64,000 nucleotides of DNA from the NCBI GenBank assembly GCA_020638095.1, contig JACKJF010000004.1:874310-938309 (forward strand). Direction: 5' to 3'. A program made the translations under genes and the position numbers. The stretch's first letter is position 1. Each line of letters begins with the position of its first letter. Below the pieces are notes generated by a model. The model was given only the letters and a program-made list of their open reading frames with translations, had not been told where the DNA came from and searched no databases. Positions 19,264-26,877 of this stretch are shown here, one piece after another. The stretch comes from Hyphomicrobiaceae bacterium (GTDB lineage Bacteria; Pseudomonadota; Alphaproteobacteria; Rhizobiales; Devosiaceae).

Positions 19264-20180
19264 TCGATATAGCCCCAGACCTTCAGCGCATATTCGGTCG
19301 CCTTGAGCAAATCCGTGAACGTGTCCTGCGTCGTGTCGGTGACGACCAGGTAGTCTTCCCAATCCTGGTCCTGGTGCGGGCGGCTGAGCCGTGCGGCCTG
19401 CACCAGCGCCTTCGTCCCCTGGTAGGTTCCGAGCCGGGCGCCTGCGGCCAGAAGGCTGGCGCAGGCGGAGTTGGGCGCGCTTTCGCTTGAATAGGGCGCG
19501 GCGTTCACCGTGCTGCCATCAATCCCGACGCAAAGCTGGGCCGCGTCGTCGTAGAATTGCTCGAAAATGCGCCGGTAGGCCGGATCAGCACTAAGGTCGG
19601 CATATTGACCATTGACCGTCGCCACGACCATCGGCGGGGGCACTGAATAAGCGTAGGCGTCGAATGTGTAGTTGAACCGCCCGTCCGGAATTTCGAATTC
19701 AACGAGCCCGTCCCCATCAATATCCCACGGAACAACCTCATCACCATCGACAAGGCCGATTTCTGCGTCCGCCCAGCCGCCACCATCGGGGCGCACCGCA
19801 TGAATATCCATGCAGCAATGTGCCCCGCCGGTGAAGGACTGGATCACGAGACTGGGCTGGCCATCGCGATCGATCTGCCAAAGTCCCGCATAGGTAACAA
19901 TCGAGTATCCGGTCGGAAAACTCAGTTCATAGTCCGCAGCTCCTTTTCGGTGAAAGGTAGCCACGACGATGTTGTCGAATTCGTCGCTTGGATCGGGATC
20001 TTCGACACGCAGATCGAAACGCATCGCGCCCGCTTCGACCCGATAGGTCTCACCATTGTCGAAGGTGAATTCGAATTGCTGTCCAAGGTCGAGGGTCACG
20101 GTCTCCTGAGCAGAGGCCGAATGGACCGCCAGCACGAGGCCAAGTCCGGCCAGGGGTAAAACAAAATTCGTCAGGCGCAT
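19260..20180 (-). CDS. Secreted protein of unknown function
   Basis: I do not recognise a family. The 306-residue product has a signal peptide (ending VHSASAQ). It then has a beta-rich region (LGQQFEFTFDNGETYRVEAG), a Cys pair in SFTGGAHCCMDIHAV, and a calcium-loop-like acidic stretch IDGDGLVEFEIPDGRF. The C-terminal third is alpha-helical with two Cys residues. Similar proteins describe screening of hardware-like periplasmic sensors only in name, so no function is assigned. The start follows GGAGGAACGG. The 3' end overlaps the b561 stop by 4 bp. Confidence 0.72.
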   Translation of the reverse strand: MRLTNFVLPLAGLGLVLAVHSASAQETVTLDLGQQFEFTFDNGETYRVEAGAMRFDLRVEDPDPSDEFDNIVVATFHRKGAADYELSFPTGYSIVTYAGLWQIDRDGQPSLVIQSFTGGAHCCMDIHAVRPDGGGWADAEIGLVDGDEVVPWDIDGDGLVEFEIPDGRFNYTFDAYAYSVPPPMVVATVNGQYADLSADPAYRRIFEQFYDDAAQLCVGIDGSTVNAAPYSSESAPNSACASLLAAGARLGTYQGTKALVQAARLSRPHQDQDWEDYLVVTDTTQDTFTDLLKATEYALKVWGYID

Positions 20181-20270
20181 CCGTTCCTCCCTGCCGCACC
20201 GGCGCGACAATGAGCCTACGGACGGGCCTGACGCAACTGTTTTGCCGCACCGGGGTGGGGCGGCAACGGC

Positions 20271-20747
20271 CTACATGTGATCGCCGGACATTTCCGAACC
20301 GTCGCCCGACATGTCCATATGATCTTCGGACATGCTCATATCGTCCGAATGATCCATCATCATGTCGTCGGAATGGCTCATGTCCATGCTGTCCGACATG
20401 CCATGGTCCATCAACATCTGCATCGAGCCGTCGTCATAACCGTGCGACGTCACCGCGCACGAACTCGCACCCGCCGCGACGCACGCGGCAACCGCCTTGT
20501 CGTCCGCACCGCTCTGGCTGCGGTAGCCGCCTGAAGCACCGGTCACCGACCCGTCGGCCGAAGCGGCGATCGCCCAATAGCCGCCGTGCATGGTGAAGCC
20601 GACCGTGCAGCCTTCCGGCACCGACATATGCATGGCATCGACGCCGGTCATCACATGTGCGCCGTCCGGGCAGGAAAGTCCCACCGTCGCGGCGTGGGCG
20701 GGCGCCGCAAAAGCGAGCGCCGCCGTCAAAATCAGAAGCCTTTTCAT
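20271..20747 (-). CDS. DUF4189-like secreted protein with Met/Asp/His-rich tail
   Basis: This 158-residue protein has a signal peptide (MKRLLILTAALAFAAPAHA) and a compact Cys-containing domain ending in a DUF4189-like stretch (GYWAIAASADGSVTGASGGY, VAACVAAGASSCAVTSHGYD). The last 50 residues are almost only M, D, S, H and E, with repeats such as SMDMSHSDDMMMDHSDDM. Such composition is seen in periplasmic copper- or silver-handling proteins, so metal binding by the tail is a reasonable inference. The next gene on this strand's upstream side is a paralogue with the same core but an acidic tail. Confidence 0.72.
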   Translation of the reverse strand: MKRLLILTAALAFAAPAHAATVGLSCPDGAHVMTGVDAMHMSVPEGCTVGFTMHGGYWAIAASADGSVTGASGGYRSQSGADDKAVAACVAAGASSCAVTSHGYDDGSMQMLMDHGMSDSMDMSHSDDMMMDHSDDMSMSEDHMDMSGDGSEMSGDHM

Positions 20748-20876
20748 AATGTCCTCGGAGTTTTCGTGGACCCTCGCGCCCACGCCCCGAACCTATCTGG
20801 CCGTGCCGAACACGGCCAAATCACGAATGGATGTGCGGGCCGTGATCCGGTCCGCACATCGGTAGGTTGGCCAGCA

Positions 20877-21425
20877 TTATTCGGTCGTCGTCACCTTGAG
20901 AATGGTCACGACCGCGATCACCTCGACCTTCGGAGTCGAAGGTTCAGCGACCTCCACCACTTCGTCGGCGACCGGCGCACCTTCTTCCACCGCGTCCTCA
21001 AGCACCGCTTCTTCCTGCGCCGTCAGATCGGCCGCGGGTTCTTCAACCACGGCGTCCGGTTCCGCGGCGGGAATGATCAGGTCCGGCATTGGCCCGCTGC
21101 CATCGTCATAGCCGTGGGCCAGAACGGTGCAGCTTTCCGCACCCTTGGCAACGCAGGCGGCAACCGCTGCGGCGTCAGCGCCTTCCTGTGTGGAATAGCC
21201 ACCAGAGGCGCCGGACATGACGGCGTCGGCCGATGCGGCAAGCGACCAGTAGCCGTGCGAGGCCACAAATCCGGCTTCGCATTCGGCGGGGATCGGCGTC
21301 ATTTCGGCGCCCGCTTCTGTCACGATGACCCGCGCACCTTCGGGGCAGGACAGGCCGATGGTTGCGGCCTGAGCCGGGGCGGCAAAGAGCGCGGCCACTG
21401 CAAAGGCAGTCAGATAGGTCTTCAT
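20877..21425 (-). CDS. DUF4189-like secreted protein with acidic tail
   Basis: This 182-residue paralogue of the next gene has a signal peptide ending APAQA, the shared core (IGLSCPEGARV, GYWSLAASADAVMSGASGGY, VAACVAKGAESCTVLAHGYD) and a different C-terminus. Here the tail is Glu/Ala/Val-rich (EEPAADLTAQEEAVLEDAVE), without Met or His clusters. The start follows GGAGGACGA, and an inverted repeat (GGGTT-TTG-AACCC) sits just before it in the leader. The core seems to be duplicated while the tails have been replaced. Function is unknown. Confidence 0.72.
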   Translation of the reverse strand: MKTYLTAFAVAALFAAPAQAATIGLSCPEGARVIVTEAGAEMTPIPAECEAGFVASHGYWSLAASADAVMSGASGGYSTQEGADAAAVAACVAKGAESCTVLAHGYDDGSGPMPDLIIPAAEPDAVVEEPAADLTAQEEAVLEDAVEEGAPVADEVVEVAEPSTPKVEVIAVVTILKVTTTE

Positions 21426-21500
21426 TTCGTCCTCCAAACCCGGGGGTTCAAAACCCGGCGCCCGAAGCCTATCAGATCGGCATGGCAAGCGTAAGACGGC

Positions 21501-21869
21501 CTATTTGCCGCTGCCGTCCATCAAGTCGCACCAGGCGACGCAAACGGCCTGCAGTTCCGTCGCCTTGGTTGTGACATCATCGAGACTGACGAAGTTCATT
21601 GTCCGCCCGTCCTGTGCGTCGCCTGCAAGGTACGTGTAGGTGCCCGGAATACTGGCGCCCTTGTGGAACATCAGGGTCGCATGCTTCTTCGCCTTGGGGA
21701 AGAAACTCGCGATATTGCCCTTGTAGGTAAAGGTCGGCGCCTGCCACTTGATGCACTCGCCGATACGCGGGTCAGCGGCAAGCACCACCTCACGCACCGC
21801 CTCGACAACCGGCTTCATCGGGTTGTCATACGCGGCCAGCCAGTCATCGACGGTTTCGTTCCTGTTCAT
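21501..21869 (-). CDS. DUF1801 domain protein
   Basis: This 122-residue cytoplasmic protein has the DUF1801 (YdhG-like) pattern: VDDWLAAYDNPMKPVVEAVR, ECIKWQAPTFTYKGNIASFF, KKHATLMFHKGASIPG and AVCVAWCDLMDGSGK. The family adopts a frataxin-like or SRPBCC-independent alpha/beta fold of unknown function. Its start ATG overlaps the stop of the SnoaL-like gene (ATGA), so the two are translated together. Confidence 0.85.
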   Translation of the reverse strand: MNRNETVDDWLAAYDNPMKPVVEAVREVVLAADPRIGECIKWQAPTFTYKGNIASFFPKAKKHATLMFHKGASIPGTYTYLAGDAQDGRTMNFVSLDDVTTKATELQAVCVAWCDLMDGSGK

Positions 21870-22237
21870 CGGTCGGTGTCCCCGTGTCCCATTGTGGTTA
21901 CCAGTTGCGTTATCAGACCGTCCCGCATCTGAAAGCGGTTGGTGCCCTGGCCTTGTCCACCCGGCAGCGATGGCGAAATGCACGTCCAGCGCACCACGAT
22001 TTCATTCCCCGAAGCCGCGATTGAATCGACCAGGATCTGCATATCCTCGAGCGGCTGTTCCCACCCCAAAGCCATCGCGCGCATCACCGCGTCGCGCCCC
22101 TCGTGCCGCCGCATTTGCCCGGTGAACGGCTCTTCGTAAATCGCATCGCTGGAAAAGCGTTCCGCAAGACTGTTGGCGCCCGCCGCGCCAGCTTGCATGG
22201 ACAGGAAAAAATTGCTGATCTCAACGGGCATTTCCAT
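21866..22237 (-). CDS. SnoaL-like / NTF2-fold protein
   Basis: This 123-residue protein has the NTF2 cone fold pattern of SnoaL-like proteins: an N-terminal helix (ISNFFLSMQAGAAGANSLAE), EEPFTGQMRRHEGRDAVMRA, then strands EIVVRWTCISPSLPGGQGQG and FQMRDGLITQLVTT. Members are enzymes or ligand-binding proteins; none can be assigned here. The start at 22237 is supported by GGAGGAG six bases upstream. The divergent LuxR-type gene starts only 13 bp away, so their promoters must lie inside or across each other's coding regions. Confidence 0.8.
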   Translation of the reverse strand: MEMPVEISNFFLSMQAGAAGANSLAERFSSDAIYEEPFTGQMRRHEGRDAVMRAMALGWEQPLEDMQILVDSIAASGNEIVVRWTCISPSLPGGQGQGTNRFQMRDGLITQLVTTMGHGDTDR

Positions 22238-22250
22238 CGGGAACTCCTCC

Positions 22251-22652
22251 ATGGTTCGACGATTGACCGAGCACGAACTCCGGCACCTGTCCGACGCCAT
22301 GAACGGCATAAGCAGATCTGCCGGAGAGGCGGGCGCGTGGGAAGCACTGCAACCGCTTCACGAGATCGCTTCGGGCGGCACCGAAATTTTGATCGACGTG
22401 GCCGCATCGCGGAGTATGGGCTTGCCGGTCGTCGTCGCCGCGCCGGCGATGCCTGGGGTCGCCACCAACCTGCTGACGCCGCACCAGCAGGAAGTGGCGG
22501 AGCACATCGCCAGGGGCAGTTCGAACAAGCAGATCGCCCGCGCGCTCGGCCTTGAGGTCTCGACGGTCAAGGATCATGTGCATGCCGTGCTCACCCGCCT
22601 CGGTCTATCGTCCCGTGCCCAGCTCATCTCGAGCTGGCACAAGGGCCAATAG
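22251..22652 (+). CDS. LuxR-type HTH protein
   Basis: This 133-residue regulator has a C-terminal GerE/LuxR helix-turn-helix: LTPHQQEVAEHIARGSSNKQ, IARALGLEVSTVKDHVHAVL, TRLGLSSRAQLISSW. Its N-terminal 60 residues have no clear receiver or autoinducer domain; they may be a short sensor or degenerate response-regulator remnant. No phospho-acceptor Asp pattern is visible. It is divergent from and almost touching the SnoaL-like gene, so it probably controls that operon. Confidence 0.82.
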   Translation: MVRRLTEHELRHLSDAMNGISRSAGEAGAWEALQPLHEIASGGTEILIDVAASRSMGLPVVVAAPAMPGVATNLLTPHQQEVAEHIARGSSNKQIARALGLEVSTVKDHVHAVLTRLGLSSRAQLISSWHKGQ

Positions 22653-22709
22653 ACCTAAGCAGCCGGCAGACCGCAATCCATCAAAGGATGGATGGCGCCC
22701 ATCCGCAGG

Positions 22710-23630
22710 CTAAAGTGTCTGCGCGTTAAGCGTGTCGCACTGCCCGACGTCGCCGGTGCGGGCACCAATGCCGAACCAGCGTTTGCGCTGCTCCGAGGTG
22801 CCGTGGTTGAACGTCTTAGGCACGGCAAAGCCCTGCATCTTCTTCTGCAGCGTGTCGTCGCCGATCTGTTCGGCCGCATTCAGCGCCTCTTCGACGTCGC
22901 CGCTGTCGAGCAGGTTCTGCTTGCCGGCATAGTTGGCCCAGATGCCTGCATAGCAATCGGCCTGCAGTTCGATCCGCACTGAATAGGCATTGGCATCGGT
23001 CTCGCTCATGCGCTGGCGGCGCTGGTTGAATTCGGGCAGAACGCCTGTCAGCTGCTGCACGTGATGGCCGATTTCATGGGCAAGCACATAGGCCTGGGCA
23101 AAGTCGCCCGGCGCGCCGAACTGGCGGCGCAGCTGGTCGTAGAAGCTAAGATCGAGATAAACGTTCTGGTCGGCCGGGCAGTAGAATGGCCCCATCGACG
23201 CCTGCGCCACGCCGCAGCCTGCCGAGGTTTGCCCCGAATAGACGACGATCGTCGGCGGCGTGTAGGTCATGTTGTTCTGCTTGAAGACTTCCGTCCAGAG
23301 GTCCTCGGTATCCTGCGCCACGACCGCCATGAATTGATAGAGCTGGTCCTCGTTCGCATTGGAGGATGGGGCGTTTTGCGTTTGCGGTGATTGCGACGGT
23401 GTCACACCACCGCTGAGCAGGTCCATCGGGTTAACCCCGAGCATCAGCCCGACGATGACGACAACGACGATGAGCCCGATGCCGCCGCCGCTGATCGCAC
23501 CGCCCGGCGTTCCACCAGAGGGCAGGCGAAAGCCGGGACCGCCCGACGGTCCGCGAAACATGCCGCCGGTCCCGCCCGCGCCCCGCCGGTCTTCCATATG
23601 GCTCGATTGCTTCCGGCCCTGCCACTTCAT
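22710..23630 (-). CDS. Neutral zinc metallopeptidase, YpfJ family
   Basis: This 306-residue protein starts MKWQGRKQSSHMEDRRGAGG, the typical N-terminus of the KPN_02809/YpfJ group. A Gly-rich linker and one membrane segment (GIGLIVVVVIVGLMLGV) follow. The peptidase part has the zinc motif AYVLAHEIGHHVQQLTGVLP (HExxH) and a downstream Glu in ELQADCYAGIWANY. It is probably anchored in the inner membrane with the catalytic domain outside. Substrates are unknown. Confidence 0.92.
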   Translation of the reverse strand: MKWQGRKQSSHMEDRRGAGGTGGMFRGPSGGPGFRLPSGGTPGGAISGGGIGLIVVVVIVGLMLGVNPMDLLSGGVTPSQSPQTQNAPSSNANEDQLYQFMAVVAQDTEDLWTEVFKQNNMTYTPPTIVVYSGQTSAGCGVAQASMGPFYCPADQNVYLDLSFYDQLRRQFGAPGDFAQAYVLAHEIGHHVQQLTGVLPEFNQRRQRMSETDANAYSVRIELQADCYAGIWANYAGKQNLLDSGDVEEALNAAEQIGDDTLQKKMQGFAVPKTFNHGTSEQRKRWFGIGARTGDVGQCDTLNAQTL

Positions 23631-23940
23631 CTGTCCGCTCCGTGTTGCGTTCGCTCTGTTTGCCACGCCCACACGCGCCAGCCAATAGGAAACGGTTCCG
23701 TTTGGCCCTTGTCGGGTGTGCCGGCCTCAGGTTTCGACTTCACCCATCTTTTCCTTTGACTCGCGCCGGGGTCGGACGCAATCTTTGACCAAGTGGTCAA
23801 ACCTGCGACGCGTCACCAAACCGTCACCGAACGGCCATCCGGCTGGCACACTTTCGGGACAGACCGAAATATCGACGCGCATCGGCCATCGGCGTCATCA
23901 AGTTCGCGTATCGAGATCAACCTGAACCGGGAGAGGTTTC
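23631..23940. other. Intergenic region between ypfJ-like gene and cpdB
   Basis: 310 bp without a gene I can support. It must hold the promoters of the two divergent genes. The only clear structure is a perfect palindrome at 23784-23801, listed separately. Confidence 0.6.
23784..23801. promoter_or_regulatory. Palindromic operator-like site, TetR type
   Basis: TTTGACCA and TGGTCAAA form a perfect 8-bp inverted repeat around a 2-bp centre. TTGACCnnnTGGTCAA-like sites are typical of TetR-family repressors. The left arm also contains TTGACC, which could be a -35 element for cpdB 140 bp downstream. No TetR gene lies in this window, so the regulator would be encoded elsewhere. Confidence 0.5.
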
Positions 23941-25926
23941 ATGACCCTGTTTCGTCCGCTATCGCGCCGTGCCTTTTTGGCCGGCACCGCCGCCACGTCG
24001 GCGCTGATCGCGCTGCATCCCTTTGCGGCCCGCGCCGCCGCTAACCAGGCCCACCTGCGCCTGATGGAAACGACCGATATCCACGTCGCCATCTTCCCCT
24101 ACGATTATTATGCGGACTCTCCCAACGACACGATGGGCCTCGCCCGCACCGCCGCGATCATCGAACAGATCCGCGCCGAAGCCGGCAACTCGATCCTCAT
24201 CGACAATGGCGACTTGATTCAAGGCAATCCGATGGGCGACTATGTCGCCTATGAGCGCGGCTACAAGGACGGGCAGTTGCACCCGATGATGGCCGCCATG
24301 AACACGCTCGGCTATGAGGTCTCGACCCTCGGCAACCACGAATTCAACTATGGGCTCGACTTCCTGACCACAGCCCTGTCCGGCGCCAACTTCCCGTTCG
24401 TTTGCGCCAACCTCGTCAACGGCACCTCGCTTGCCGCCAACCCGCGCGATGACAAGACCTTCATCGCCCCCTACCGCATCGTCGAAAAGCAGATCGTCGA
24501 CGGCGCCGGCGAAACGCACACGATAAAGCTCGGCTTCATCGGCTTCGTGCCGCCCCAGATCATGACCTGGGACAGCGAAAACCTGAACGGCAAGGTCATG
24601 ACCCGCGATATCGTCCAGACCGCCGAAGCCTATGTGCCGCAGATGAAGGAAGAAGGCGCCGATCTCATCATCGCCCTCTCCCACTCCGGCATCACCGCCG
24701 ACGGCTATAGCGAAGGCATGGAAAACGCCTCCCTTTACGTTGCCGGTGTCGAAGGCATCGATGCGGTCATGACCGGCCACCATCACCTCGTCTTCCCCGG
24801 CGGCTCCTATGCTGATGGCGGCGGCATCGACAATGCCAGCGGCACCCTGATGGGCAAGCCCGCCGTCATGGGCGGCTTCTGGGGCTCGCATATGGGCCTG
24901 ATCGATCTGCTTCTGGAAAAGTCGGACAACAATCATTGGTCCATCGTTTCCCACACTTCCGAGGCGCGCCCGATCTACGAACGCGTCGATGGCAAGAACC
25001 ATGCGCTGGTTGAATCCGTGCCGACGGTTCTGGCCGCCGTGCAGTCGACCCACGACGAAACCCTCGAATATGTCCGGCGCCCGGTCGGCGAAACCGCCGC
25101 GCCGCTCTATTCCTACTTTGCGCTCGTGGCCGACGATCCCTCTGTCCAGATCGTCTCCAATGCCCAGACCTGGTACACGACCCAGATGATGAAGGGCACC
25201 GAATGGGAAGGGATCCCGATCCTTTCGGCAGCGGCACCCTTCAAGGCTGGTGGTCGCGGCGGCCCGGACTATTATACCGACGTGCCCGTCGGTCCGGTCG
25301 CCATCAAGAACGTGGCCGACCTCTACCTCTATCCAAATACCACCCGCGCGGTGCTGATCACCGGCGCTCAGGTCAAGGACTGGCTCGAACGCTCCGCCGG
25401 CATTTTCAATCAGGTTGCCGCCGGCTCGTCCGACGCTCCACTGATCAATCCCGATTTCCCGTCCTACAATTTCGACGTGATCGACGGGGTGACCTACCAG
25501 ATCGATATCACCCAGCCGTCCAAATACTCCTCGGACGGCAAGGAAACCCTCAACCCCGATGCCAGCCGCATCGTCAACCTGATGTACAATGGCGCGCCGA
25601 TTGATCCGGCCCAGAAATTCGTGGTCGCGACCAATAACTACCGCGCGGGCGGTGGGGGCAACTTCCCGGGCGCTGACGGCTCGACCATCATCTTCATCGG
25701 TCCCGACACCAACCGCGATGTCATCGTCCGTTACATCGTGGCCGAAGGCACGATCAACCCGAAAGCCGACAGCAACTGGTCGCTCGCACCCGTTGCCGGT
25801 ACCACGGTTCTCTTCGAAACCGGGCCGAAAGGAGCGGACCACGTCGCCGACGTCACCGCGGTCAATATCGAGCCGACGGGCGAAACCAGCGAAGCCGGCT
25901 TCGGCATCTATCGCATCACGCTTTAG
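23941..25926 (+). CDS. cpdB: 2',3'-cyclic-nucleotide 2'-phosphodiesterase / 3'-nucleotidase
   Basis: This 661-residue periplasmic enzyme degrades 2',3'-cyclic nucleotides and 3'-nucleotides for phosphate and nucleoside scavenging. It has a Tat signal (SRRAFLAG near residues 8-15). The calcineurin-like metallophosphatase domain has [51 protein letters not shown] and GHHHLVFPG (metal ligands D, H, N, H). The C-terminal 5'-nucleotidase domain has substrate region [14 protein letters not shown]. Length and motif order match CpdB. It is followed by a good terminator. Confidence 0.95.
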   Translation: MTLFRPLSRRAFLAGTAATSALIALHPFAARAAANQAHLRLMETTDIHVAIFPYDYYADSPNDTMGLARTAAIIEQIRAEAGNSILIDNGDLIQGNPMGDYVAYERGYKDGQLHPMMAAMNTLGYEVSTLGNHEFNYGLDFLTTALSGANFPFVCANLVNGTSLAANPRDDKTFIAPYRIVEKQIVDGAGETHTIKLGFIGFVPPQIMTWDSENLNGKVMTRDIVQTAEAYVPQMKEEGADLIIALSHSGITADGYSEGMENASLYVAGVEGIDAVMTGHHHLVFPGGSYADGGGIDNASGTLMGKPAVMGGFWGSHMGLIDLLLEKSDNNHWSIVSHTSEARPIYERVDGKNHALVESVPTVLAAVQSTHDETLEYVRRPVGETAAPLYSYFALVADDPSVQIVSNAQTWYTTQMMKGTEWEGIPILSAAAPFKAGGRGGPDYYTDVPVGPVAIKNVADLYLYPNTTRAVLITGAQVKDWLERSAGIFNQVAAGSSDAPLINPDFPSYNFDVIDGVTYQIDITQPSKYSSDGKETLNPDASRIVNLMYNGAPIDPAQKFVVATNNYRAGGGGNFPGADGSTIIFIGPDTNRDVIVRYIVAEGTINPKADSNWSLAPVAGTTVLFETGPKGADHVADVTAVNIEPTGETSEAGFGIYRITL

Positions 25927-25946
25927 GTCCGCCTACGAAAATCAGG

Positions 25947-25973
25947 ATGGCCGGGCTTGCGCCCGGCCATTTT
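25947..25973 (+). terminator. Intrinsic terminator of cpdB
   Basis: A 10-bp stem (ATGGCCGGGC with GCCCGGCCAT) with a TTGC loop is followed by TTT. It starts 21 bp after the cpdB stop. Confidence 0.75.
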
Positions 25974-26047
25974 GCGCGTTGCATATTGTTGGGATTCGCC
26001 ACAAGACTGGCCCAACCCGTCCCAATCCGCGAAGATGGAGTATTTCA

Positions 26048-26797
26048 ATGCGCTCATTGCTTCCAAAATCGACATCCAGCGGTTCGCAACTAGCACTCGC
26101 ATCGCTCATGTTGCTTCTCACCTCGACGCCTGGCCAGGCACAAAACGTGGATTTGACCACCGACTGGGGCTCGGAGGCGATGCGGTGGCGCGGCAACATT
26201 GGCGTGCAATACACAGTCAATTGCCCGCCGGGCGGCGACGCTACAAGCAGCGTGTGGGGAACCGGCATCTACACCGATGATTCGCAGATCTGCTCGGCCG
26301 CGGTCCATGCGGGAGCAATCACGCCCGCGACCGGCGGTCAGGTAACCATCGAAATCCGCCCCGGTGAAGCCAACTATTCGGGCAGCACCCAGAACGGCGT
26401 CTCCAGCCAGGACTGGGGCCCATTCGACGGCAGCTTCGTGATCATTTCCAAATCGGGCAAAAACGGCAAGACCACACCCAGTTCCGGCTCGCAGTCTGGC
26501 GAGCCCGCCGATTGGTCGACCAGCGCCACCAACCTTCGTGAACTCACCGGCTCGCGCGCAACCTTCGCCTGCCCGCCCGGCGAACCAACCGGCAGCGTCT
26601 GGGGGTTCAGCCTTTACACCGACGATTCTTCGATCTGCACAGCGGGCGCCCAGCTCGGCGTAATCGACCCCGCGGTCGGCGGCGCGGTGACCATCGAAAT
26701 CTGGCCGGGTGCTCCCGCCTATTTCGGGTCGACGCGCAACGAAATCACCAGTGCCGACTGGGGTGAGTTTGACGGCAGTTTTGTCATCGTTCCCTAG
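26048..26797 (+). CDS. Secreted protein with two LCCL domains
   Basis: This 249-residue protein has a signal peptide ending PGQAQ and two LCCL modules of about 95 residues each, joined by a Lys/Ser-rich linker (SKSGKNGKTTPSSGSQSG). Each module has the LCCL core: VWGTGIYTDDSQICSAAVHA and VWGFSLYTDDSSICTAGAQL, then VTIEI, a Gly-rich loop and DWGPFDGSFVI. The paired Cys residues (one in CPPG, one in the IC of the core) are conserved and suggest disulfides. LCCL is known from animal extracellular proteins and a subset of bacteria; it may bind lipid or polysaccharide. Confidence 0.85.
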   Translation: MRSLLPKSTSSGSQLALASLMLLLTSTPGQAQNVDLTTDWGSEAMRWRGNIGVQYTVNCPPGGDATSSVWGTGIYTDDSQICSAAVHAGAITPATGGQVTIEIRPGEANYSGSTQNGVSSQDWGPFDGSFVIISKSGKNGKTTPSSGSQSGEPADWSTSATNLRELTGSRATFACPPGEPTGSVWGFSLYTDDSSICTAGAQLGVIDPAVGGAVTIEIWPGAPAYFGSTRNEITSADWGEFDGSFVIVP

Positions 26798-26877
26798 GCG
26801 AAACTCACGAACGGGTCGTAGCCCGGCGCTAAATTTGTAGGCCTGAACGCAAACATTCCAGCTTAGCGTCCGGACCG

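Noticed and set aside
23959..25842. A 627-codon frame on the minus strand inside cpdB
   Set aside because: It is antisense to an unambiguous CpdB and shows no recognisable motif or ribosome site.
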